Shown here: positions 1 to 7,689 of the stretch, in pieces
Position numbering within the stretch: position 1 is the first letter of the stretch
Layout of the letters: each line of letters opens with the position of its first letter
DNA from: Flavobacteriales bacterium
GTDB taxonomy: Bacteria; Bacteroidota; Bacteroidia; Flavobacteriales_E; Vicingaceae
Length of the DNA: 64,000 nt
Direction of reading: 5' to 3'
NCBI GenBank assembly: GCA_015075325.1
Contig: JABTUP010000003.1
Location: forward strand, 124,001 to 188,000
Position numbers and translations under genes: made by a program
Notes under the pieces: model-generated
Databases searched by the model: none
What the model saw: only the letters and a program-made list of their open reading frames with translations
Told to the model about the DNA's origin: nothing

Positions 1-1
1 C

Positions 2-295
2 GAAAATCAATTAAACATCGAACTTTCGGAAGAAATTGCTGAAGGTATTTACTCGAATTTGGCTATCATAAGCCATTCCAATTCGGAATTTGTAATCGAT
101 TTTATAAAAGTAATGCCTGGTATGCCAAAGGCAAAAGTAAAATCGAGAGTTCTAATGACTCCCGAACATGCTAAACGTTTGTTACTTGCCTTGCAAGATA
201 ACATACACAAGTTTGAAGCAAAACATGGTAAAATAAAAGACATTGAAGCTGGAGGTATTCCACTTAACTTTGGTGGACCAACTGCTGAGGCTTAA
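2..295 (+). CDS. DUF3467 family protein (5' end outside window)
   Basis: The reading frame is open from the first bases of the window, so the start lies upstream; a TTG at 59 is internal. The visible 97 residues begin ENQLNIELSEEIAEG and contain VIDFIKVMPGMPKAKVKSR, then TPEHAKRLLLALQDN, and end in a short loop with NFGGPTAEA. This is the pattern of the small Bacteroidota DUF3467 family, which is normally about 100 residues, so only a few N-terminal residues are missing. The molecular function of the family is not known. In some genomes members lie near RNA polymerase subunit genes; the upstream neighbour cannot be seen here. Confidence 0.85.
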   Translation, partial: ENQLNIELSEEIAEGIYSNLAIISHSNSEFVIDFIKVMPGMPKAKVKSRVLMTPEHAKRLLLALQDNIHKFEAKHGKIKDIEAGGIPLNFGGPTAEA

Positions 296-314
296 ATATG
301 ATTAGATTTATTTG

Positions 315-839
315 ATGAAGGATATTATTAAAATAGAACATTATTCATCATCATTTCTTAGCAGAATTAAATATTTAATTATAATTCATCTAGGAATCTT
401 TTTACTATTTGGTTTTATTTCATTCTTAAAAAAAGGAATCGATATTATTGATTGGACTTTAATTATTATCACTTTATTTATTGTAATTTCTTTACTATTT
501 AACATAAAACAATCCCTTATATATCTTTCTGATTTTTATTCAGATAAACAAAAAGTAAAGGTTAAGTATTTTTATGGAAGAAGAGAAAAAATGATTGAAA
601 CTGATATTAATCAAATAAATATAATACTGAAAAATAAATCAAGAAAATCTGGTTTTAATTGTGAACTCTTGTTAGAAGTTAATCAAATTAAATTTGTTAT
701 TGATGATACATTTGATTGGTCATTAAAGGAAATGATGAATCTATATCTTTTTATAAAAAATTCAAAGGAAGAAATTCTTACAGAAAATGATAAAGATAAT
801 TTATCAAAATTAAAGGATAAAATAGATAGAGGTAAATAA
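315..839 (+). CDS. hypothetical two-helix membrane protein
   Basis: A 174-residue protein that I do not recognise. ATG at 315 is preferred over the TTG at 312 directly before it. Two hydrophobic segments lie near residues 20-37 and 48-67, followed by a short Tyr/Ser-rich stretch and a charged C-terminal cytosolic-type domain with KVKVKYFYGRREK and a lysine-rich tail. The codons are very AT-rich, more so than the neighbouring DUF3467 gene. It starts 19 bases after the DUF3467 stop, so the two may be cotranscribed, and a strong hairpin terminator follows immediately. It could be a small membrane-anchored sensor or an accessory protein; nothing in the sequence decides. Confidence 0.6.
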   Translation: MKDIIKIEHYSSSFLSRIKYLIIIHLGIFLLFGFISFLKKGIDIIDWTLIIITLFIVISLLFNIKQSLIYLSDFYSDKQKVKVKYFYGRREKMIETDINQINIILKNKSRKSGFNCELLLEVNQIKFVIDDTFDWSLKEMMNLYLFIKNSKEEILTENDKDNLSKLKDKIDRGK

Positions 840-840
840 T

Positions 841-877
841 AAAAAAGGGATTCAAATTGAATCCCCTTTTTGTTTTT
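841..877 (+). terminator. rho-independent terminator after the membrane protein gene
   Basis: Stem GGGATTC (847-853) and GAATCCC (859-865) around loop AAATT, preceded by six A and followed by CTTTTTGTTTTT. It begins one base after the stop codon at 839. The A-run on the left means it could also stop leftward transcription from the toxin-antitoxin operon. Confidence 0.85.
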
Positions 878-935
878 ATTTACTTACCGTTTCCACCCAT
901 TTACGAGCATTTACAAATGCTTCTAAATTAAATTT
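876..935 (-). pseudogene. possible C-terminal gene remnant downstream of the toxin
   Basis: On the minus strand the frame after a TGA reads KFNLEAFVNARKWVETVSK and then TAA at 876-878. There is no start codon and nothing upstream in frame, so this looks like the last 19 codons of a lost gene. Its final seven codons (WVETVSK) are the part duplicated at 1705-1727 on the other side of the toxin-antitoxin module, with one synonymous change (ACG to ACA). I do not recognise the parent family. Chance is possible for so short a stretch, but the repeat makes a gene-end remnant more likely. Confidence 0.3.
879..901. repeat. 23-bp direct repeat, left copy, flanking the toxin-antitoxin module
   Basis: TTTACTTACCGTTTCCACCC followed by ATT. 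It matches 1705-1727 at 22 of 23 positions in the same orientation. The two copies bracket the ParE-like toxin-antitoxin operon and its operator region, as expected for recombination sites or an insertion-generated duplication. Confidence 0.7.
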
Positions 936-941
936 TCAGTA

Positions 942-1289
942 CTAGCTCCTAATCTTTAATTTATTAGGCTGCATTAAAACTGGAAAAAAATCAGTGATGT
1001 AGATTTTACCTATTGATTTATTTACAAAATAAATAATCTTGATTTCGAAATTGCGAGTTTCTTTGTATAAAATAAATCTAAATTGCTGTGGATATACTTT
1101 TAAGTTTGGTTCAAGAGTTCCTTTTTCTGGCATTAATGAAAGAGTTGAAATTAACTCTATAATATTAGCATCTATTTCAAGAGCTCTTTTAATACTAAAA
1201 TTATCCACTAGATACGCTAAAATTTCTTCTTGATATCTCTTTTCTGCTGGGTAAGTTATTTCAATTTCGAAGCTTTGTTGTTTAGCCAT
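942..1289 (-). CDS. ParE/RelE-superfamily toxin
   Basis: A 115-residue protein with the length and pattern of ParE-type toxins: an N-terminal strand FEIEITYPAEKRYQEEILAY, two helices ending in ISTLSLMPEKGT, then strands with QFRFILYKETRNFEIKIIYF and a closing GKIYITDFFPVL. ParE toxins usually poison DNA gyrase and RelE toxins cut mRNA on the ribosome; the sequence does not tell which applies. The ATG at 1289 lies inside the upstream antitoxin gene, overlapping it by 34 bases, so translation is probably coupled. A family call is safer than a target call. Confidence 0.75.
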   Translation of the reverse strand: MAKQQSFEIEITYPAEKRYQEEILAYLVDNFSIKRALEIDANIIELISTLSLMPEKGTLEPNLKVYPQQFRFILYKETRNFEIKIIYFVNKSIGKIYITDFFPVLMQPNKLKIRS

Positions 1290-1477
1290 TCCGCATTGTT
1301 TGATTGAAATGAATTTAATGATATCAATTGTCCATCCTCAATTGCTTTAATTGATTCTTCTGCACGATATTGTAAATGAGCTTGTTTTAATAATTTCTCG
1401 TACTGCTGTAATATTCCCTCTTCTTTTATTTGCATTAATCTTTCAATCAATACCAATTTTTTGGTTTCTATGCTCAT
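1256..1477 (-). CDS. antitoxin partner of the ParE-like toxin
   Basis: A 73-residue, mostly helical protein (MSIETKKLVLIERLMQIKEE at the start) with a short polar C-terminal tail ending NNKASKLK. Its size, its position first in the operon and the 34-base overlap with the toxin gene are what type II antitoxins show. No clear ribbon-helix-helix or HTH motif can be read, so DNA binding by this protein is uncertain, although two dyad sites lie upstream. No similarity beyond small Bacteroidota antitoxins can be claimed from sight. Confidence 0.7.
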   Translation of the reverse strand: MSIETKKLVLIERLMQIKEEGILQQYEKLLKQAHLQYRAEESIKAIEDGQLISLNSFQSNNAEWLNNKASKLK

Positions 1478-1636
1478 GATGTCATTATTTAGAGTTCTAA
1501 CAAATTTAACGTATTATTCTTGTTTTCGTTCAACTTTCATCAAATTTTCAGAACAAAATCACGAAAATTATCTTTGTTTTATTACTGTAAAATAAGCGTT
1601 TATTTTAGAAGCTATTTTATACAAAACATTAATATT

Positions 1637-1686
1637 TAGCGAACCTATTCACCAAATATTAATATTTTTAGTGAATACATTCACCA
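1637..1686. promoter_or_regulatory. paired dyad operator-like sites upstream of the toxin-antitoxin operon
   Basis: Two 18-bp near-palindromes on the plus strand: TAGCGAACCTATTCACCA (1637-1654) and TAGTGAATACATTCACCA (1669-1686). The second has arms TAGTGAAT and ATTCACCA (7 of 8 paired). The sites start 32 bp apart, about three helical turns, each flanked by AATATT-type sequence. They sit 160-210 bp upstream of the antitoxin start. They may be autoregulatory operators, or belong to a regulator encoded elsewhere. Confidence 0.5.
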
Positions 1687-1704
1687 AAAATGAAATTTTA
1701 CAAG

Positions 1705-1727
1705 TTTACTTACTGTTTCCACCCATT
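1705..1727. repeat. 23-bp direct repeat, right copy
   Basis: TTTACTTACTGTTTCCACCC followed by ATT, the partner of 879-901 with a single C-to-T difference. It lies 24 bp beyond the acs stop codon, between acs and the dyad operators. Confidence 0.7.
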
Positions 1728-1751
1728 AATTTGTATTTAAAAGAAAAAAAA

Positions 1752-3644
1752 TTATAAAGCCCCTTTCTTTATATCATCCACAACCATTGGGTCAAGTAAC
1801 GTTGAAATGTCACCTAAGTTAGAGGTATCTCCTTCCGCAATTTTACGGAGAATTCTTCGCATAATTTTCCCAGAACGAGTTTTGGGCAACCCTTTTACCA
1901 CTTGTATTTTATCTGGTTTTGCAATAGGTCCAATTTCTTTGGTAACTTGTTCTAACAATTCTTTTCTTATTTCCTGTTCGTTAACTTCTTTATTGCAAAT
2001 TACATAAGCGTAAATTCCTTGCCCTTTTATATGGTGTGGAAATCCAACAACAGCCGATTCTACCACACATTCGTGTTCGTTTAGTGCATTTTCTACTTCT
2101 GCCGTTCCCATTCGGTGTCCTGAAACATTAATAACATCATCTACTCGCCCAGTTATTCTGTACATTCCATCTTCATCTCTTTTACAGCCATCACCTGTAA
2201 AGTATTTCCCTTTATAAGTCGAAAAATAGGTTTGTTTGCATCGTTCATGGTCGTTATACAATGTACGAAGCATCGATGGCCAAGGAAATTTAATACACAA
2301 GTTACCTTCAACATTATTGCCTTGTAATTCATTTCCATCGGTATCAACAATACATGGCTGAATTCCAGGAAGAGGTAATGTTGCAAATGCTGGTTTTAAA
2401 GGAGTAATTCCTGCCAAAGGAGAAATTAATATTCCACCAGTTTCGGTTTGCCACCAGGTATCTACAATAGGACAATTTTCTTTTCCTATATGTTGATGAT
2501 ACCATTCCCAAGCTTCTACATTTATAGGTTCTCCAACACTTCCTAACACACGAAGTGACGAAAGATGATGGTTGTTTACAAAGTTAATGTCTTGGGCTTC
2601 TAAAGCACGAATAGCTGTTGGTGCTGTGTAAAAAATATTCACTTGGTGTTTATCTACAATATCCCAAAAACGCCCTGCATCAGGATAAGTTGGAATTCCT
2701 TCAAACATTAATGTGGTTGCTCCTGATAATAATGGACCATAAACAATATATGAATGCCCAGTAATCCAACCAATATCGGCAGTACACCAGTAAATATCGT
2801 TTTCATTATACTGAAATACATTTTGGAAAGTGTATGCTGTGTAAACCATATAACCTCCAATGGTGTGTACAATGCCTTTTGGCTGTCCAGTTGAACCAGA
2901 TGTGTATAAAATAAATAAAGGGTCTTCCGCATCCATTGTTTCTGCTTCGCAAACCGAAGAAACTTTTACTAATTCATCATGCCACCAAACATCACGTTCT
3001 GATTTCATGTTTACAGTATTACCTGTTCGTTTTAATACAATGGTTTTATTTACTGAGGAACATTGCTCTAATGCTTCATCTACAATCGTTTTTATCGGAA
3101 TTATTTTGTCGCCACGAAATGATTCATCAGATGTTAAAACAATGTTGCAAGATGCATCATTAATTCTATCGGCTAACGCTTTTGCAGAAAACCCAGCAAA
3201 AACAACCGAATGTATTGCTCCAATTCGTGCACAAGCTAAAGTTGCAATAGCAAGTTCAGGAACCATTGGCATGTAAATACAAATTCGGTCGCCATTTTTT
3301 GCTCCATTGTTTTTAAGCACATTAGCAAATTGACAAACTTTTTCGTGAAGTTCTTTATAGGTTAATTTTATCGAATCTTCATTCGGGTTATTCGACTCCC
3401 ATATTATCGCTATTTTATTGGCATTTGTTTTTAAATGTCTATCTAAGCAATTTTCGGTAATGTTTACTTTTCCGTTGATAAACCATTTAATATTGGGCTC
3501 CTCAAAGTTCCATTCCAATGTTTTATCCCATTTTTTTCTCCACTGAAATGTTTGAGCAATGTTGTCCCAAAATTGTTCCGGATTAGTAACGCTTTCTGCA
3601 TATTTGGTGTAGTATTCTTGTAAAGATTTTATTTGAAGGTTCAT
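1752..3644 (-). CDS. acs: acetyl-CoA synthetase (AMP-forming)
   Basis: A 630-residue cytosolic enzyme that activates acetate with ATP and CoA through acetyl-AMP. Family motifs are in order: phosphate-binding [11 protein letters not shown] at 247-257, WWQTETGG at 397-404, the hinge region [11 protein letters not shown] at 501-511, and [11 protein letters not shown] at 587-597 with the conserved lysine K593 that is the usual acetylation switch. The N-terminal ACAS domain with [17 protein letters not shown] is present, so this is a true Acs and not a longer-chain acyl-CoA ligase. The length is slightly below the common 650. It is transcribed alone, with hairpins upstream in the 3683-3751 gap. 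Confidence 0.97.
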   Translation of the reverse strand: MNLQIKSLQEYYTKYAESVTNPEQFWDNIAQTFQWRKKWDKTLEWNFEEPNIKWFINGKVNITENCLDRHLKTNANKIAIIWESNNPNEDSIKLTYKELHEKVCQFANVLKNNGAKNGDRICIYMPMVPELAIATLACARIGAIHSVVFAGFSAKALADRINDASCNIVLTSDESFRGDKIIPIKTIVDEALEQCSSVNKTIVLKRTGNTVNMKSERDVWWHDELVKVSSVCEAETMDAEDPLFILYTSGSTGQPKGIVHTIGGYMVYTAYTFQNVFQYNENDIYWCTADIGWITGHSYIVYGPLLSGATTLMFEGIPTYPDAGRFWDIVDKHQVNIFYTAPTAIRALEAQDINFVNNHHLSSLRVLGSVGEPINVEAWEWYHQHIGKENCPIVDTWWQTETGGILISPLAGITPLKPAFATLPLPGIQPCIVDTDGNELQGNNVEGNLCIKFPWPSMLRTLYNDHERCKQTYFSTYKGKYFTGDGCKRDEDGMYRITGRVDDVINVSGHRMGTAEVENALNEHECVVESAVVGFPHHIKGQGIYAYVICNKEVNEQEIRKELLEQVTKEIGPIAKPDKIQVVKGLPKTRSGKIMRRILRKIAEGDTSNLGDISTLLDPMVVDDIKKGAL

Positions 3645-3682
3645 GTTTTTTTTAGCTAAAGTTAATTATTTCAATTGTTAAA

Positions 3683-3715
3683 AGAAGCAATGCTTTTTAG
3701 AAAAGCTTTGCTTCT
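3683..3715. repeat. 33-bp hairpin element, copy 1
   Basis: Arms AGAAGCAATGCTTTT (3683-3697) and AAAAGCTTTGCTTCT (3701-3715) around TAG, 14 of 15 paired. It matches the element at 31493-31525 at 31 of 33 bases. It lies upstream of acs and downstream of the T9SS protein gene, where it may add to termination. Confidence 0.75.
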
Positions 3716-3730
3716 ATATAAAATGAAAGA

Positions 3731-3751
3731 AGCTGTCCTTTTGAGACAGCT
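3731..3751 (-). terminator. terminator hairpin after the surface-locus operon
   Basis: Stem AGCTGTC (3731-3737) and GACAGCT (3745-3751) with a 7-base loop. It lies 29 bp beyond the stop of the leftward T9SS gene; on the minus strand it is followed by a T-rich stretch (TTCTTTCATTTTA). It probably ends the TonB receptor/DUF5689/T9SS operon. Confidence 0.65.
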
Positions 3752-3780
3752 CCTAAACTTAACTATTATGAAAACTAAAA

Positions 3781-5133
3781 CTATTTTGCTACAATAAATT
3801 TATTTGTAGTAATTGTATTTCCATTGTTACTAATGGTGTAGAAATAAATACCATTATTAAAATTTGTAGTATTTACTTTATGTTTGTTTGAAGTTGAAAC
3901 TGAATTGCTAACTGTTTTTCCAGTAATATCAACTATTCTAACACTATAGTTATTGATATTTAAATCAAAGTTGATAAAGTTTTGAACTGGATTTGGATAA
4001 ACGGCAACTTTTACGTTTTCAAATTCATTAATTGAAGTTGATATTTGAACATCATTCACATCTCTTGGCAATAACTTGAAATTGCTGAAAGAGAAATCTA
4101 CTACACCTGTTACATTATATATTGAACTAACTACAGCATTAAAGCTAAACATTTTGTTATCAACAATTAATGCTCCTGAGCCATCATTAATAGTCCATTC
4201 TCCATTTCCATTAGTTGCAGTATCTGCAGTACAAGTTGCACCCATTACTTTAACTAAAACGCCTTCGTATTGTTCATCGTTAACAGCTAATGTTGTTAGC
4301 GTTATTGCGGTAGGTAAAGTATTTCCTGATGAGTTTACTGTATAAGCTGATGGGTTTTCGATAGTTGTATAGTTAAAATATTCATCAACTGTACCTGTAA
4401 TAGTAATGTTATCACCAATAGTTGGGTCGTTAACATAATCTAAAACAAAAACACCGTTGTAAGCACCGTTACCATCTTGAATGTAGTATCCATTAAATTG
4501 AGTTGCAGTAACAATACCACTTGTTTCAACCAATTGACCCATGTATGGAGAATCAAAAGGTGGTGTTGTAGTGTTTTGAATTTGGTTAATTGTTACAGGT
4601 GTTCCAACTGGAGGAGTTGAAGATGAAATAGCAACTGAATCAACAATGATATCTGTTACACCATCAGTACTTCTAAATGATAAAATAAACTGAGCACTAT
4701 CAGTAGTAGAAGCAACAGTAACAAACTGAGAAATCATTACTAAACTACCAGCAGAAACTGTTGATAAATCAGCATAACTATTATAAGTTCCATAAGCACT
4801 AGTACTTACGTTATAGAAACCAGTTCTTAACTCTCCTGCACTTGCTTTTACCCACATTTTAATTTCATAAGTTTCACTTGGCACTACATCTAAAGTTGGA
4901 GTTGAAAATCTTTTGTGAGTTGTAGTAGTGTTTTTTAGAGCCGCAGCACTTGTTCCGTACATTACAGCAGGTACTTCTGTGATGTTTGATACAGTAGCAT
5001 TTGTTGTTGAACCCATCCAGTCGGTTGGTAAACCACCAGACCAAGAGCTTAAATTGCTTTGAAATACTACTTGTGCATTAGCAATACTACCTGCTACAAG
5101 CATTCCAATAAATAAAGTGTAGATTTTTTTCAT
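3781..5133 (-). CDS. secreted OB-fold-like protein with T9SS type A sorting domain
   Basis: A 450-residue secreted protein. Residues 1-20 are a signal peptide ending in ANA-Q. Residues 21-175 look like a beta-sandwich of the carbohydrate-binding/anchor type. Residues 180-365 contain an OB-fold-like module (ETSGIVTATQFNGYYIQDG) and a second related stretch (NGNGEWTINDGSGALIVD). From about 374 comes the type A sorting domain (VKVAVYPNPVQNF to the closing KFIVAK) that is removed on export through T9SS. Similar OB modules accompany secreted nucleases in other bacteria. It is last in the operon after the TonB receptor and two DUF5689 lipoproteins, and probably binds substrate at the cell surface. 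No catalytic motif is visible. Confidence 0.75.
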   Translation of the reverse strand: MKKIYTLFIGMLVAGSIANAQVVFQSNLSSWSGGLPTDWMGSTTNATVSNITEVPAVMYGTSAAALKNTTTTHKRFSTPTLDVVPSETYEIKMWVKASAGELRTGFYNVSTSAYGTYNSYADLSTVSAGSLVMISQFVTVASTTDSAQFILSFRSTDGVTDIIVDSVAISSSTPPVGTPVTINQIQNTTTPPFDSPYMGQLVETSGIVTATQFNGYYIQDGNGAYNGVFVLDYVNDPTIGDNITITGTVDEYFNYTTIENPSAYTVNSSGNTLPTAITLTTLAVNDEQYEGVLVKVMGATCTADTATNGNGEWTINDGSGALIVDNKMFSFNAVVSSIYNVTGVVDFSFSNFKLLPRDVNDVQISTSINEFENVKVAVYPNPVQNFINFDLNINNYSVRIVDITGKTVSNSVSTSNKHKVNTTNFNNGIYFYTISNNGNTITTNKFIVAK

Positions 5134-5163
5134 AGTTTATAGTTTTAAAATTTATATATAAAA

Positions 5164-6411
5164 TTAAGGATTTATTCCAATATCATCAATTTCCCAAGTG
5201 CCAACTCCAGATGCATTTATCCCAATGTGTTGAAATGCTATGTAAGTAGTTGCTGAAATGTAAGGAGTTAAGCTTAAATTTCCTGAGCTTGTCCAAGTAC
5301 TCCAAGAGTTTATGTCTGTGTCCCAAGTTGCTTGACTTGTTAAATCAACCCAAGTTGCTGTATTTGGATTACTTGTTCCATCATAGTTTGTAGAAACCAT
5401 TACTTTTAGTTGAGGATTTAATCCGTATCGTACCACGTTTCTAAAGTTAAAATACGGCGAAGTTGATGATGACAAATTAATAACTGGTGATATTAACCAC
5501 GATTCACTTGCTACACCACTACTTGTTCCTGAATTGTAACAAGATATTTTAGCCGCTGAATTTGTTGCTGCAAAAATACCCCATTCGGTGTATGATGGCC
5601 CTGATATGTGTTGAACAGTCCAGCCTCCAGAAGTTAAACTTTGGTCGTTAAAATCTTTAAAAATTGGTCTTGAACCAGTCATTTTTAATTCGTTAGGGTT
5701 TCTAATAATTAATTGTAAACCAGAATTATATTGAGCGACTACTCCAATAAAAGTTCCACTACCAGCTGGTAATGTGTCGTTTGCAAAATTTGCATAACCA
5801 CTCGTTCTAACATCAATTTGATTAGAACCTGCATCTTGTAAAATTCTGCTAACACTTTCTTTGTTTACACCATCGGCATAAGTTTTTGTTAAACCACCTT
5901 CTATAAAGAAAACACCATCTAACTGAACTAATTTCCCTTGGTAACTTTCCATGTTAGCTTTTAAAGTTGAAATAGATACCAATTCGGGAGTTCTAAACTG
6001 TTGAGTAGCAATTTTAGTTACGTTATTATCTGGATGAACCGAATCTACTTGAAGCATTTGATTATAACGAAGCAATTTTGTTTTGTTTAAATTAACACGA
6101 ATAGAATCGCCAATATAAACACCACTATTGGTCGTAAAACGTAAGTAAAGACCGCCTGTTTCATCTTGTATGTAGGTTTCTTTGTATAAATTACCAGTGC
6201 TTTCATCGGCAGTTACAACTCCATAAACAGTAATGTCTTGCGTAATTCTGGTTTCAGTTCCAGGAACATGAAGTGCTCTAACTTCAGCAATTGTAAGAAC
6301 ATTTCCAACAGGTATTGTTCTATTGGTTGGCGTATCATATTCTTTTGTGCAGCTAGTTAAAACAACTATTGTAGAAAAAAGAATTAAGCTATATTTTTGA
6401 ATACTTTTCAT
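5164..6411 (-). CDS. surface lipoprotein, DUF5689 plus choice-of-anchor J domain (paralogue 1)
   Basis: A 415-residue lipoprotein with lipobox LTSC (C21), followed by a Lys/Glu/Asp-containing start that may act as a surface-export signal. Residues 40-225 match DUF5689, with an OB-like core VYGVVTADESTGNLYKETYI and YQGKLVQLDGVFF. Residues 235-415 form a jelly-roll of the choice-of-anchor J/cleaved-adhesin type, ending TWEIDDIGINP. It is clearly a tandem duplicate of the next gene upstream, sharing the GGWT, SWLISP and TWEIDD landmarks. It follows a TonB receptor in the position that SusD-like proteins take in other loci, so a substrate-capture role at the outer membrane is a fair inference. 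Confidence 0.8.
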   Translation of the reverse strand: MKSIQKYSLILFSTIVVLTSCTKEYDTPTNRTIPVGNVLTIAEVRALHVPGTETRITQDITVYGVVTADESTGNLYKETYIQDETGGLYLRFTTNSGVYIGDSIRVNLNKTKLLRYNQMLQVDSVHPDNNVTKIATQQFRTPELVSISTLKANMESYQGKLVQLDGVFFIEGGLTKTYADGVNKESVSRILQDAGSNQIDVRTSGYANFANDTLPAGSGTFIGVVAQYNSGLQLIIRNPNELKMTGSRPIFKDFNDQSLTSGGWTVQHISGPSYTEWGIFAATNSAAKISCYNSGTSSGVASESWLISPVINLSSSTSPYFNFRNVVRYGLNPQLKVMVSTNYDGTSNPNTATWVDLTSQATWDTDINSWSTWTSSGNLSLTPYISATTYIAFQHIGINASGVGTWEIDDIGINP

Positions 6412-6420
6412 GTGTTTTGC

Positions 6421-7665
6421 TTATATATCGTTAATGGTAAAATCGTCTATTTCCCAAGTACTTCCGTTTGAATTGGTTCCAGTGTATTTAAATGCAAATC
6501 GAACTCCTGCTTGTTTGTAGCTACTAAGGTTAATATTACCCGATCCAGCCCAAATAAAATTACCTGTTGACCATGTTGCAGAAGAAGTAATATCTGTCCA
6601 AGTTGTGGTGGTTACATCTCCAGTATATGCAGTTGTTACATATAGTCTTAATGCATCTCCTGTATATTTATATGCCGACTGGAAATAAAGGATAGGATTA
6701 GTTAAATTGGTTAAATCAAAGCTAGGAGAAACTAACCATGTTTCGCAAGCAGTATTTGTTCCACTGTAATTAGAAATCATGGCATAATAAGTATTGTTTG
6801 AACCAACATCTGCAATACTCCAATTGATGTTACCAACTACATTTTGCTTAGTCCATCCACCAGACGTAATGCTTTGGTCTTCAAAGTTTTTTACATAAAC
6901 AGGGCATTTAATTTTTCTAGTTCCTGTTAAAGAAAGGTCTTCTAATTTTCTAATGGTTAACTGAACGGTTGTGTTGTATTGTGAAACAATTGCCACAAAA
7001 GAGCCTTTACCTTTTGCAAGAGTTGTTCCTGCAAAACTAGAATAACCACTTGAACGAACAATAATGGTGTTTCCTAACGTATCTCTTAAAGTTCTGTTTT
7101 GGTCGTATTGGGCAATAGGGTCGGCATAAGTACTCCAAATGTCATCGCAAATAAATTCCACATCGTTTAATTGAACTAACTGACCTTGAAAAGGAGAGTA
7201 AACACCTGAAATAGCTAAGTCTGCAATTGTAACCACTTTAGGAGCAATTTCTTCGCCTTTAGTTTGTTTTATGATTTGTTTTTCAGGGTCAACATTAATA
7301 ACTTTCAACATGTTGTTTTCACGAGCAACGGTTAGCCCTTTTAAAGCAACTCTAACTCGGTCTCCTTGAAAAAACAAACGAGAACTCGATGCTGTAAGTT
7401 CTAATTGAATAGCGTTTGTTGCATCTTGTATATACAATACTTTATATAAATTTCCGCTAATTTCATCAGCTGTAACTGTTCCATACACCGATAAATCTGC
7501 AGTAATGGTTGTATCAAAAGCGGTGTAAATTTTTCTGAGCGAATCAATGGTTATAATATTTCCTGCAGGTAAATCTGCTACAGGAGGTGTATCGAAATCT
7601 TTTTTACAACCAATTAAGGCTAAAGAGCCTATAAGTAGTGTTAAGATGGAATTTTTAATGTTCAT
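6421..7665 (-). CDS. surface lipoprotein, DUF5689 plus choice-of-anchor J domain (paralogue 2)
   Basis: A 414-residue lipoprotein with lipobox ALIGC (C20) and the charged residues KKDFD after it. The DUF5689 part (about 35-230) has VYGTVTADEISGNLYKVLYI and PFQGQLVQLNDVEF, the same landmarks as its neighbour. The C-terminal jelly-roll (about 240-414) has GGWTKQN, ETWLVSP and TWEIDDFTIND. It lies 9 bp before paralogue 1 and 24 bp after the TonB receptor gene, so all are on one transcript. Two diverged copies suggest either a heteromeric cap on the receptor or different ligand preferences. Confidence 0.8.
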   Translation of the reverse strand: MNIKNSILTLLIGSLALIGCKKDFDTPPVADLPAGNIITIDSLRKIYTAFDTTITADLSVYGTVTADEISGNLYKVLYIQDATNAIQLELTASSSRLFFQGDRVRVALKGLTVARENNMLKVINVDPEKQIIKQTKGEEIAPKVVTIADLAISGVYSPFQGQLVQLNDVEFICDDIWSTYADPIAQYDQNRTLRDTLGNTIIVRSSGYSSFAGTTLAKGKGSFVAIVSQYNTTVQLTIRKLEDLSLTGTRKIKCPVYVKNFEDQSITSGGWTKQNVVGNINWSIADVGSNNTYYAMISNYSGTNTACETWLVSPSFDLTNLTNPILYFQSAYKYTGDALRLYVTTAYTGDVTTTTWTDITSSATWSTGNFIWAGSGNINLSSYKQAGVRFAFKYTGTNSNGSTWEIDDFTINDI

Positions 7666-7689
7666 ATTCTTGGTTCGTTAAATTAGTTA

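Noticed and set aside
2860-3276. Long reading frame antisense to acs
   Set aside because: It is the mirror of the conserved acs coding sequence and has no start context or recognisable product.
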